Assembly (NCBI RefSeq): GCF_002915595.1
Contig: NZ_PQGG01000028.1
Span: 93,734 to 157,733, forward strand
Source of the DNA: Zhongshania marina
Lineage (GTDB): Bacteria > Pseudomonadota > Gammaproteobacteria > Pseudomonadales > Spongiibacteraceae
Direction: 5' to 3'
DNA: 64,000 bases
Every line of letters begins with the position of its first letter. Position 1 is the stretch's first letter. Positions 54,234 to 64,000 of the stretch are shown one piece after another. A program made the position numbers and the translations under genes. Below the pieces are notes generated by a model. That model had not been told where the DNA came from, ran no database searches, and saw only the letters and a list, made by a program, of their open reading frames with translations.

Positions 54234-56324
54234 TTACTTAGCGGCAGCAGCTTTCTTTTCTTTCTCTTTCGCGATAACAGCTTCAGCTACGTTCATTGGG
54301 CATGGTGCGTAGTGAGAAAACTCCATCGAGAATTGGCCACGACCAGAGGTCATAGTACGCAGAGTACTGATGTAACCAAACATTTCTGAAAGTGGTACAT
54401 CTGACTTGATACGCACGCCAGTAGCGTTTGGCTCCTGGCCAGAGATCATGCCGCGACGACGGTTCAAGTCACCAATAACATCACCAACGTGATCTTCTGG
54501 GCTGTATACGTCAACTTTCATCACTGGCTCTAGAAGCTGTGGGCCAGCCTTAGGCATAGACTGACGGAATGCACCTTTAGCGGCGATTTCGAAAGCAATC
54601 GCTGAAGAGTCAACTGCGTGGTAACCACCGTCTACTAGTTCAACTTCAACGTCTAATACTGGGAAACCGGCAAGTGGGCCAGTCGTCATCATAGACTTAA
54701 AGCCTTTCTCGATGGCGGGGAAGAATTCCTTAGGAACGTTACCACCAACAACAGAAGAGCTAAATGTGAAGCCAGTATTAGGCTCACCTGGACGGATCTT
54801 ATAGTCGATTTTACCGTATTGACCAGAACCACCAGACTGCTTCTTGTGAGTGTAACTGTCTTCAATTGGCATAGAGATGGTTTCGCGGTAGGCGACCTGT
54901 GGCTGACCTACAACCAAATCAACACCGTAAGTACGCTTCAAAATGTCTACTTTGATATCAAGGTGAAGTTCACCCATACCTTTAAGGATGGTTTCGCCTG
55001 AATCAACGTCAGTTTCAACACGGAAAGTAGGATCTTCTGCAACCATTTTACCGATGGCGATACCCATTTTCTCAGTAGAGCCTTTATCTTTTGGCGTTAC
55101 AGAGATAGAGATAACTGGCTCAGGGAAAACCATCGCTTCTAGAGTACATGGGTGCTTAACATCGCAAAGGGTGTGACCAGTTTGCACGTTCTTCATGCCC
55201 ACGATTGCGATAATGTCACCAGCTTGCGCAAAGCTTAATTCGTTGCGCTCGTCAGCTTGCATCTCAACCATACGGCCAACACGCTCAGACTTGCCGGTGA
55301 AGGAGTTAAGGATGGTGTCGCCTTTGTTCAATTTACCGGAGTAAATACGAACGAAGGTCAGGGCGCCGAAACGGTCGTCCATGATTTTGAAGGCTAGTGC
55401 GCGGAATGGCTCGTCTGCAGAAACAATGGCGTGCTCGCCATTTGGATTACCTTCTTCATCGGTGAGTGGTTGTGGGTTAACTTCCGTTGGCGACGGTAGG
55501 TAATCAACAACAGCGTCTAAAAGTAACTGCATGCCTTTGTTTTTGAAGGCAGATCCACAGTATGTTGGGAAGAACGCCAGCTCCAGAGTACCTTTGCGGA
55601 TGCAGCGTTTGATGTCGTCTTCAGAAGGTTGCTCACCTTCCATGTACGCCATCATGATGTCATCGTCCATTTCAACTGCATTTTCTATCAGTTGCTCACG
55701 GTACATTTCAACGTCATCAACCATATCGGCTGGAACGTCTTCAACGGTGTAGTTTTCTGGCTGTCCAGTCTCATCCCAAATGTAAGCTTTGCGGCTTAGC
55801 AGATCGACAACACCTTTGAAGGTGTCTTCACGGCCGATAGGCAGGGTCATGATGAGCGGGGTGGCGCCAAGTACGTTTTTAACTTGATCAGTTACACGAA
55901 GGAAATCTGCGCCAATGCGGTCAAGTTTGTTTACAAAGATAAGACGCGATACTTTTGAGTCGTTCGCGTAGCGCCAGTTGGTTTCTGACTGGGGCTCAAC
56001 ACCACCAGAGCCACAGAAAACACCAACACCGCCATCAAGAACTTTTAGCGAGCGGTAAACTTCGACAGTAAAGTCAACGTGGCCCGGTGTGTCGATGACG
56101 TTGAAACGGTGCCCTTTCCAGAAGCAGCTAACGGCCGCTGATTGGATGGTAATACCACGCTCAGCTTCTTGCTCCATGAAGTCGGTTGTTGATTCACCTT
56201 CGTGAACCTCTCCCAGCTTATGAATTTTACCAGTTAGCTTCAGGATACGCTCGGTAGTCGTAGTTTTACCGGCATCAACGTGGGCGAAAATACCAATATT
56301 TCTGTAAAGGGATAGATCAGTCAT
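54234..56324 (-). CDS. fusA: Elongation factor G, solitary copy (EF-G2/FusA2-type)
   Basis: A translocation GTPase of 696 aa. The G domain shows [15 protein letters not shown] (about 13-27), DTPGHVDFT (about 80) and NKLDRIGAD (about 134). Domain II, the III-V modules ([21 protein letters not shown]) and a C terminus rich in lysine and alanine follow. It stands alone, not in the rpsL-rpsG-fusA-tuf operon, and resembles the second EF-G copy of Pseudomonas and Vibrio. Whether it is the housekeeping factor or a specialised copy cannot be decided here. Confidence 0.93.
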   Translation of the reverse strand: MTDLSLYRNIGIFAHVDAGKTTTTERILKLTGKIHKLGEVHEGESTTDFMEQEAERGITIQSAAVSCFWKGHRFNVIDTPGHVDFTVEVYRSLKVLDGGVGVFCGSGGVEPQSETNWRYANDSKVSRLIFVNKLDRIGADFLRVTDQVKNVLGATPLIMTLPIGREDTFKGVVDLLSRKAYIWDETGQPENYTVEDVPADMVDDVEMYREQLIENAVEMDDDIMMAYMEGEQPSEDDIKRCIRKGTLELAFFPTYCGSAFKNKGMQLLLDAVVDYLPSPTEVNPQPLTDEEGNPNGEHAIVSADEPFRALAFKIMDDRFGALTFVRIYSGKLNKGDTILNSFTGKSERVGRMVEMQADERNELSFAQAGDIIAIVGMKNVQTGHTLCDVKHPCTLEAMVFPEPVISISVTPKDKGSTEKMGIAIGKMVAEDPTFRVETDVDSGETILKGMGELHLDIKVDILKRTYGVDLVVGQPQVAYRETISMPIEDSYTHKKQSGGSGQYGKIDYKIRPGEPNTGFTFSSSVVGGNVPKEFFPAIEKGFKSMMTTGPLAGFPVLDVEVELVDGGYHAVDSSAIAFEIAAKGAFRQSMPKAGPQLLEPVMKVDVYSPEDHVGDVIGDLNRRRGMISGQEPNATGVRIKSDVPLSEMFGYISTLRTMTSGRGQFSMEFSHYAPCPMNVAEAVIAKEKEKKAAAAK

Positions 56325-56595
56325 AGCGCTCTCTAGATAAGCTGGGTTGAAAATAGGCGGGTAATGTACAGCAAATTAGTCAATTTTGCTCGTGTAAAAG
56401 TAAAGAAGAAGGGTATTAGAGCGATTTTTTTGCGTGAAAATGCCCATATGCGCGAAAAAGTTGGAGTTGCGAATCGTGTTTCCTTGTAAATGTAAGAAAT
56501 CTGTCACGTTATCAGGGGCTTGGCAGGACTGGAGAGGCCCTCGAAATAGTAATCTGTGGCTGTATTAAGCTTTACAATGCTTGTAGCTTAGATGA

Positions 56596-57501
56596 TTAGT
56601 AGAGCTTTCGCAGATAGCGTGGTGTCTCAGCAAATTCCCACATATGATCAAAGCGATTTTGGTAATCCCTCACCTTTGGCGGCAGATGGTAACTACACCA
56701 CGCTGCGTCCGCTGGTAGCGTGGTGTAGGTGAGTATTCCACTGTTGTCGGCGATGAGAAAATATTCGTCTATTGCTACCTTGGCACCCCGCGGTAATACC
56801 CGCAGCGGGATCGCCGACGGAAGTCGTTGGCTGAGCGCTACTAATGGGTGGCGTTGTTCCCTTAGCGCAGACTCGTCGCAAATAAGCAGCTGAAGCTGAT
56901 TTTGATGATGTATTCTGGCGAAGGCAGATAAGGTCTGAACGAGCTCGTCCTGGGCGTAAAAATCGGCTTCTAATGCGTGGCTAAAAATACGGATTGTCCT
57001 GCGCGCTTGGCCACATAGGTCGAGAACTGCCGCTGCCGGGTTTTCTGGCCTAAAGCTTTGACTATCCCTGCCGAGTTTACGCTCTTTACGCAGAAGCAAT
57101 TGCATTGATTGATGGGGAATACCTGCGTCCATAAACAGGTCACCGTGGGCTACAAAGCCCGCTGCGGCATAAAAATCAATTGCGTGGTCTTGCGCGGCGA
57201 GCTTAAGCTCCCGCCAATCTTGGTCCTTTGCGTATGTTATGGCGGCTTGCAAGAGGGCTTTGCCAATACCGCGGTTGCGATAAGCTTTGCTTACCGCCAT
57301 ACGGCCGATGCTACCATTATTTCGCATTCTGACTGTGCCCACAGCTTGCCCGTCAACTAAGGCCAGCCAGTGGTGGCAGTAGGGGTCGTGTTCGTCGAGT
57401 TCTAACTCAAGCGGCACGGCTTGTTCGTCGACAAAAACTTCATGACGTATGCGGGTTAGTAAGGCCTTATCGGTTTGCCAATCAGTCTTGCGTATCATCA
57501 T
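56596..57501 (-). CDS. GNAT N-acetyltransferase fused to a PLD-like domain (DUF7931)
   Basis: A 301-aa two-domain protein. Residues about 1-145 are a GNAT acetyltransferase of the ElaA type, with the acetyl-CoA loop MAVSKAYRNRGIGKALL near 70-86. Residues about 160-300 resemble a phospholipase-D-like or DUF7931 region (RRTIRIFSHALEADFY, LLICDESALRE), with no complete HKD motif. The frame is open to 57519; ATG 57501, reading MMIRKTD and overlapping roxA by 20 bases, fits the family. It is the last gene of the mnmA-hflD-purB-roxA row. Confidence 0.82.
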   Translation of the reverse strand: MMIRKTDWQTDKALLTRIRHEVFVDEQAVPLELELDEHDPYCHHWLALVDGQAVGTVRMRNNGSIGRMAVSKAYRNRGIGKALLQAAITYAKDQDWRELKLAAQDHAIDFYAAAGFVAHGDLFMDAGIPHQSMQLLLRKERKLGRDSQSFRPENPAAAVLDLCGQARRTIRIFSHALEADFYAQDELVQTLSAFARIHHQNQLQLLICDESALREQRHPLVALSQRLPSAIPLRVLPRGAKVAIDEYFLIADNSGILTYTTLPADAAWCSYHLPPKVRDYQNRFDHMWEFAETPRYLRKLY

Positions 57502-58612
57502 AAAAACACAGGGTGCCATTGCAAAATAATGCGTAGATCATGTCTGGGCTGAGGCGATGGGCTGTGTCGATGGTGATGCCACTTTCAATTTCACAGAGTG
57601 ACTTAACGTCGTCCCGCTGTTCTGGCGGGTAGGGGAAGGCGAGACCATCGGCGAACAAATAGGTGTCATCAAAGGCCAGCCTTGCCCCTAGTCTTAGTTG
57701 TAATACGGCACCTTCGGCTAACTCCAGCAGAAATGCTTCTGGGCTTAGGGAGTCGTCAATCATGCTCTCTTGGTCGGGAATGCGGGTCATCATTTCGCCG
57801 AACCAGCGGGCCAAGTGTGCGTCATTATCTATATGACGCATAATCAGGGATTTCACGTGTTGGCGGACGTCGGCCGAAATTTCTGCAGGGTGGGCCTTTG
57901 CGTCGAGTTGGGGATCTTGGTAGCGGATCGATTCATCGAGAAAGCTGGCAATATCATCGCCAAAATCGCTGACTAAAGCAGCTTCCGATGGGGCGCGAAA
58001 CCCAACTGACATGGTAATACAGTCATCGCCCTCGGCTACTCCCCAGTGCGCTACCCCTGGCGGCACATAAAGCACGTCGCCTGCTTCGAGCAGGTATTCT
58101 TCTTCGGCAGTAAAGTCTTGTAGCAGGCGCAAACCAGAGTGGTTGGAAATTGCGGTGTCAGCAGAGCAATGGGCACCGATTTTCCAGCGCCGGCGACCGC
58201 TACCTTGTACCAAAAATACGTCGTATTGGTCGAAGTGGGGGCCTACATTGCCGCCATCGCAGGCATAGCTGACCATGATATCTTCGGTGCGCCAGCGCGG
58301 AATGAAGCGGAATTGCGCCAGTAACTCAGACAACTCTGGCAGGTAGTGATCTACACTTTGCACTAGCAGCGTCCAATTGGACGCGGGCAGGGCGCTAAAA
58401 TCCTCTTCTTCAAAGGGGCCGTTACGCAATTCCCAGCCGCCATTTTTTTCAAGAATAATGCGGCTATCGACGCCGTCTTCGCAGGCTAGGCCCGCGAGGT
58501 CGTTGCCGTCTAGCGGGCACTCATAGTCTGGCAGTGCCGCTTTTAATAGCAGGGCCTTGCGCTGCCAAACCTGATCTAGAAACCATTGTGGATCAAAATT
58601 TTGCAGCGCCAC
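57482..58612 (-). CDS. roxA: 50S ribosomal protein L16 arginine hydroxylase (cupin/JmjC)
   Basis: A 2-oxoglutarate/Fe(II) oxygenase of the YcfD/RoxA group that hydroxylates an arginine of ribosomal protein L16. The iron site is seen in GPHFDQYDVFLVQGSGRRRW (His and Asp of HxD) and a later histidine in YVPPGVAHWG. The C-terminal winged-helix region follows. The frame is open from TTG 58639, 23 bases into purB; GTG 58612, just after the purB stop, gives a typical N terminus of about 376 aa. The start is uncertain. Confidence 0.9.
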   Translation of the reverse strand: MALQNFDPQWFLDQVWQRKALLLKAALPDYECPLDGNDLAGLACEDGVDSRIILEKNGGWELRNGPFEEEDFSALPASNWTLLVQSVDHYLPELSELLAQFRFIPRWRTEDIMVSYACDGGNVGPHFDQYDVFLVQGSGRRRWKIGAHCSADTAISNHSGLRLLQDFTAEEEYLLEAGDVLYVPPGVAHWGVAEGDDCITMSVGFRAPSEAALVSDFGDDIASFLDESIRYQDPQLDAKAHPAEISADVRQHVKSLIMRHIDNDAHLARWFGEMMTRIPDQESMIDDSLSPEAFLLELAEGAVLQLRLGARLAFDDTYLFADGLAFPYPPEQRDDVKSLCEIESGITIDTAHRLSPDMIYALFCNGTLCFYDDTQD

Positions 58613-58616
58613 GGAG

Positions 58617-60705
<2,089 letters not shown>

Positions 60706-60706
<1 letters not shown>

Positions 60707-61809
60707 TAATATTGGTATCCCGCCTCAATAATACCGCCACCTAGACAAACCTCATCGTCGTAAAACACGACCGATTGCCCCGGGGTGATAGCGCGCTGAG
60801 GTTCTACAAAGTGCACATCAAAGCCATTGCTTGTTGGGCGAATTTCGCAAGCTTGATCCGCTTGGCGGTAGCGGGTTTTGGCTTTGCATATAAGGGGGAG
60901 TTTGGGGGCTTCGCCGCTAATCCAGTGAATTTCGCTCACCTGTAGGGCTTGTTTAAACAGCGCGGGATGCTGGCTACCTTGGGCTACCAAAAGCACGTTG
61001 CGCTCTAAGTCCTTTTCGATCACATACCACGGTTCTTCGCCACCGCCTTTTACGCCGCCAATGCCGAGGCCTTGGCGCTGGCCAATGGTGTGATACATCA
61101 AGCCACTGTGTTGGCCCAAATCCTGTCCATCTAGTGTTTCAATGCGGCCGGGTTTGGCGGGTAGATACTGCTGTAAGAAATCTTTGAAGCGGCGCTCGCC
61201 AATAAAGCAGATGCCGGTGCTGTCTTTTTTGTCGTGGGTAACAAGGTCGTGTTTTTCGGCAAGGGCTCGAACTTGTGGTTTTTCAATTTCGCCGACAGGG
61301 AATAGTGTTTTGGCTAATTGCTCGCTTCCCACTGCATGCAGGAAGTAGCTCTGATCCTTGTTGGGGTCTAGGCCCTTTAATAGTTGGATTGTGCCGTTAA
61401 TATCCCTGCGCCGAGTGTAATGGCCAGTGGCAATATAATCGGCGCCGAGCACAATGGCGTAGTCTAGAAACGCCTTAAACTTAATCTCGCGGTTACACAA
61501 AATATCAGGATTTGGTGTGCGGCCGGCTTGGTATTCTGCCAAAAAGTGCTCAAATACATTGTCCCAATATTCGGCGGCAAAATTCGCCGTGTGCAGATGA
61601 ATACCGAGCTTTTCACAGACCGCGCTAGCATCCGCTAAATCGTCTTTAGCTGTGCAGTATTCGGTGCCGTCGTCTTCATCCCAGTTTTTCATGAACAGGC
61701 CTTCAACCTGATAACCTTGTTGCATGAGGAGTAGGGCTGAAACTGAGGAGTCCACGCCGCCGGACATACCGACGATAACTTTGGTGTCATTTGGGTGGTG
61801 CTGATTCAT
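60706..61809 (-). CDS. mnmA: tRNA-specific 2-thiouridylase
   Basis: Adenylates U34 and inserts sulfur supplied by TusE to form s2U34 in Lys, Glu and Gln tRNAs. The 367-aa enzyme has the PP-loop GMSGGVDSS (about 14-22), the catalytic cysteines in [12 protein letters not shown] (about 102) and [10 protein letters not shown] (about 200), and the C-terminal barrel with [17 protein letters not shown]. The TusBCDE donors are in this same window at 8.3-9.7 kb. Confidence 0.97.
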
Positions 61810-61838
61810 TCACATAATCCGTTAAGCGGTGTATTGCC

Positions 61839-62276
61839 TTAATAAATCATGGTCAGCGGGTAGCGCTGGCCATCTAAATATCGCTCTAAACACTCTAATA
61901 CCAGTGGGCTGCGGAGCTGGTGCCGGCGTTTTCGTAATTCGTCAGGCGTCAGCCAAATGGCCTGTTCAATATCGCTGTCTAGTTTTTGCTCTGGGCAAAA
62001 CGCTATTGGACGCGCAAAAAAACTGGTTCGATGATAGGTCACGCCGTTGGCTGGTGCAGTGTATAAGCCTATGCCGACGACACCTAATATTTCAACGCGC
62101 CACTGGGTTTCTTCTAGCGTTTCTCGGTAGGCCGCTTCAAGCAAGCTTTCGTCTTTCTCAAGGTGCCCTGCGGGCTGGTTTAGCACTCTACGGCCGTGTT
62201 TGATTTCTTCAACAAATAAAAATTTACCGTCGTTTTCCACCAGGGTTGCGACAGTAACATGGGGGTGCCAATCCAT
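61839..62276 (-). CDS. nudJ: NUDIX hydrolase (phosphatase NudJ-like)
   Basis: A 145-aa NUDIX enzyme. The box GHLEKDESLLEAAYRETLEE followed by TQW (about 37-59) has all catalytic glutamates. NudJ-type proteins hydrolyse nucleoside tri- and diphosphates and HMP-PP, and frequently lie upstream of mnmA as here (30 bases). The exact substrate is not deducible. Confidence 0.9.
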   Translation of the reverse strand: MDWHPHVTVATLVENDGKFLFVEEIKHGRRVLNQPAGHLEKDESLLEAAYRETLEETQWRVEILGVVGIGLYTAPANGVTYHRTSFFARPIAFCPEQKLDSDIEQAIWLTPDELRKRRHQLRSPLVLECLERYLDGQRYPLTMIY

Positions 62277-62424
62277 AGGGTGTTCCGATCACAAAAGGGT
62301 TGTGGGTTTTTCGTATCTCAATGTTATCTATATCGAATCCCTCGCGCTTTGTGCGCAAGCCGACCGACAAGGGTGAGGTGCCACCGATATGTATAGTGGG
62401 CGTAATTGTAACAGGGGCGAGGCT

Positions 62425-63063
62425 TTAAGGACTATATTTACGCCTTGTATGCGCTTTTGGTTTGCGCCGATTGATGCTTGGTTTGCTATTCTTATTCGAT
62501 TTATAGCGAATAAATTCTGGGCCAAGACTAAGGGTTTTGTGTTCGCCAGGAGCCAAATTATCAATGCTCCAATCACCAATTTGGGTGCGAATGAGGCGTA
62601 AAGTCGGGAAGCCAACCGCTGCCGTCATCCGCCTGACTTGGCGATTTCGCCCTTCACTTATGGTTAGGCTTAGCCAGCTAGTGGGAATGTTAGCCCTAAA
62701 ACGCACCGGTGGCGTTCGCGGCCAAAGCATGTCTGGTTCGTCAATTTTTTCTGCCGCTGCTGGGAGCGTAGGACCGTCGTTGAGCTGGACGCCATTTTTT
62801 AGCCTATCGATTGCATCTTGATCTATTTCGCCGTCTACCTGTACCCAATATGTTTTTGCCAGTTTGTGGCGCGGATGGCTTATTTGGTGCTGGAGTTCGC
62901 CATCTCCGGTCAAAATCATTAAGCCTTCGGAGTCATAATCTAGTCTACCGGCTGGATATATCTTTGGGATCCTGATGTAATCAGAGAGGTTCGCTCGTCC
63001 GTCGTTGTCGGTAAATTGACTCATGACTTGGAAGGGCTTGTTAAATAAAAATATGTCGCTCAC
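62425..63063 (-). CDS. rluE: 23S rRNA pseudouridine(2457) synthase
   Basis: An RsuA-family pseudouridine synthase lacking an S4 domain, as expected for RluE. The 212-aa product has FNKPFQVMSQFT at the N terminus, the catalytic aspartate in YPAGRLDYDSEGLMILTGDG (about 36-55) and EGRNRQVRRM near 133. The C terminus is a basic tail with KSNKNSKPSINRRK that probably contacts RNA. It starts at GTG 63063 and is divergent from icd. Confidence 0.92.
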   Translation of the reverse strand: MSDIFLFNKPFQVMSQFTDNDGRANLSDYIRIPKIYPAGRLDYDSEGLMILTGDGELQHQISHPRHKLAKTYWVQVDGEIDQDAIDRLKNGVQLNDGPTLPAAAEKIDEPDMLWPRTPPVRFRANIPTSWLSLTISEGRNRQVRRMTAAVGFPTLRLIRTQIGDWSIDNLAPGEHKTLSLGPEFIRYKSNKNSKPSINRRKPKAHTRRKYSP

Positions 63064-63214
63064 GCTAAAATAGGCTCATTCATAGAAGAAATCTCGGTAT
63101 AAAGTGTTATAATGCCGCGCTTTTTACAGAAGCTGTCATTGTAGCAAATTGCTTTGTTTTCGTTTGTGAGCGAGCACGAGCACAGATACTAACTGATAAA
63201 CCATGGAGTCAAAA

Positions 63215-64000
63215 ATGGGATACCAACATATCAAGGTACCTACTGCGGGCGAGAAAATCACCGTTAATGCGGATCTTTCCCTCAATGTACCCGATCGGCC
63301 AATTATTCCTTTTATCGAAGGTGATGGCATCGGGGTCGACATTACTCCGGTGATGATCAACGTAGTTGATGCAGCCGTTGAAAAAGCCTACTCAGGCGCT
63401 AAGAAAATCAGCTGGATGGAAATTTATACCGGCGAAAAAGCAGCAGAGCTATACGACGGTGACTGGTTCCCCGCCGAAACGCTAGATGCGATTAAAGACT
63501 ATGTAGTAGGCATTAAAGGTCCACTGACTACACCTGTTGGCGGTGGCTTCCGTTCTTTGAACGTAGCGCTGCGTCAAGAATTAGATTTGTATGTTTGTCA
63601 GCGTCCAGTGCGTTGGTTTGAAGGCGTGCCTTCTCCGGTAAAAGAGCCGGGTAAAACCAATATGGTGATTTTCCGCGAAAACTCAGAAGATATTTATGCT
63701 GGTATCGAGTGGAAAGCGGGTACACCAGAAGCGAATAAGGTGATTGAATTCTTCCAAGAAGAAATGGGTGTAACTAAAATCCGTTTCCCGCAGGAATGCG
63801 GTATTGGTGTTAAGCCAGTTTCTAAAGAAGGTACTCAGCGTCTGGTTCGCAAGGCCATTCAATACACAATCGATCAAGATTTGCCGTCACTGACCATCGT
63901 GCATAAAGGCAATATCATGAAATTCACCGAAGGTGCTTTCAAAAACTGGGCTTACGAGCTGGCGATGGAAGAGTTTGGTGGTTCACTGATTGACGGTGGC
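63215..64000 (+). CDS. icd: NADP-dependent isocitrate dehydrogenase, 3' end outside window
   Basis: TCA-cycle enzyme converting isocitrate to 2-oxoglutarate. The first 262 codons are present, starting ATG 63215 behind GGAG. Landmarks are [14 protein letters not shown] (about 34), the substrate loop [20 protein letters not shown] with the serine that AceK phosphorylates in E. coli (about 112), [14 protein letters not shown] and [21 protein letters not shown] box lies at 63108-63113 with no clear -35. The product is the homodimeric short type. No stop codon is seen because the window ends. Confidence 0.96.
   Translation, partial: MGYQHIKVPTAGEKITVNADLSLNVPDRPIIPFIEGDGIGVDITPVMINVVDAAVEKAYSGAKKISWMEIYTGEKAAELYDGDWFPAETLDAIKDYVVGIKGPLTTPVGGGFRSLNVALRQELDLYVCQRPVRWFEGVPSPVKEPGKTNMVIFRENSEDIYAGIEWKAGTPEANKVIEFFQEEMGVTKIRFPQECGIGVKPVSKEGTQRLVRKAIQYTIDQDLPSLTIVHKGNIMKFTEGAFKNWAYELAMEEFGGSLIDGG

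Overview
The window is a dense stretch of a gammaproteobacterial chromosome. Gene order around rne-rluC-yceF-yceD-rpmF-plsX-fabD-fabG-acpP-fabF-pabC-mltG-tmk-holB-tatD follows the E. coli order, but fabH is missing and a Pseudomonas-type pilZ is inserted after holB. Together with the Pseudomonas-like yccA-tusDCB-tusE cluster, an NDPR-motif RNase E, an AlkB-type alkane monooxygenase and large TonB-dependent receptors, this suggests an aerobic, probably marine, hydrocarbon- and lipid-using member of the Cellvibrionales/Spongiibacteraceae or a close relative. The family-level placement is inference from protein style, not a search. No insertion sequence, prophage, CRISPR array or rRNA is visible.

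Layout. 1-0.4 kb: tRNA-Glu (5' end outside the window) and tRNA-Gly, with a strong promoter between them. 0.4-6.2 kb: a PA2817-like protein, an ABC-2 exporter (yadGH), queF, two coupled unknown genes, an all-alpha dUTPase and a protein with two winged-helix-like repeats plus a nuclease-like domain. 5.9-10.6 kb (minus): phhB, trmA, ybiB, the tusDCBE sulfur relay, yccA, tRNA-Ser. 10.7-14.0 kb: RNase E with a structured leader. 14.0-27.6 kb: rluC, a HAD phosphatase, yceF, then the fatty-acid/phospholipid operon running into cell-wall, replication and one-carbon genes. 27.6-32.2 kb: a GH84-like glycosidase and fadBA. 32.3-41.0 kb: tRNA-Leu and the protein quality-control block tig-clpP-clpX-lon-hupB-ppiD. 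41-45.9 kb: Sfp-type PPTase, serA, DUF1285, a solitary lpxD, yedI. 46.1-50.7 kb: alkB with a TonB-dependent receptor and a divergent FabR-like TetR regulator. 50.7-56.3 kb: methyltransferase, beta-propeller lipoprotein, small Rieske protein, a solitary EF-G. 56.6-63.1 kb (minus): rluE, nudJ, mnmA, hflD, purB, roxA, GNAT fusion. 63.2 kb to the end: icd, truncated by the window edge.

How the parts connect. The fatty-acid synthesis operon, the beta-oxidation operon fadBA and the alkane hydroxylase locus sit in one neighbourhood. Both alkB and fadB carry a recognisable sigma70-like promoter with an inverted repeat placed just after the -10 box, as expected for repressor control by lipid-type signals. 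Translation and tRNA maturation genes (trmA, tusBCDE, mnmA, queF, rluC, rluE) recur through the window; TusBCDE and MnmA act in the same tRNA thiolation pathway.

Most notable anomaly: clpX is interrupted by an in-frame amber codon (35419-35421) at a position that is normally leucine, while the rest of the gene is intact. It is either a sequencing error, a very recent null mutation, or a readthrough site. Other points are a near-leaderless yceD promoter, a sigma32-type lon promoter, an RBS-hiding hairpin in the rne leader, and several proteins of unknown role.
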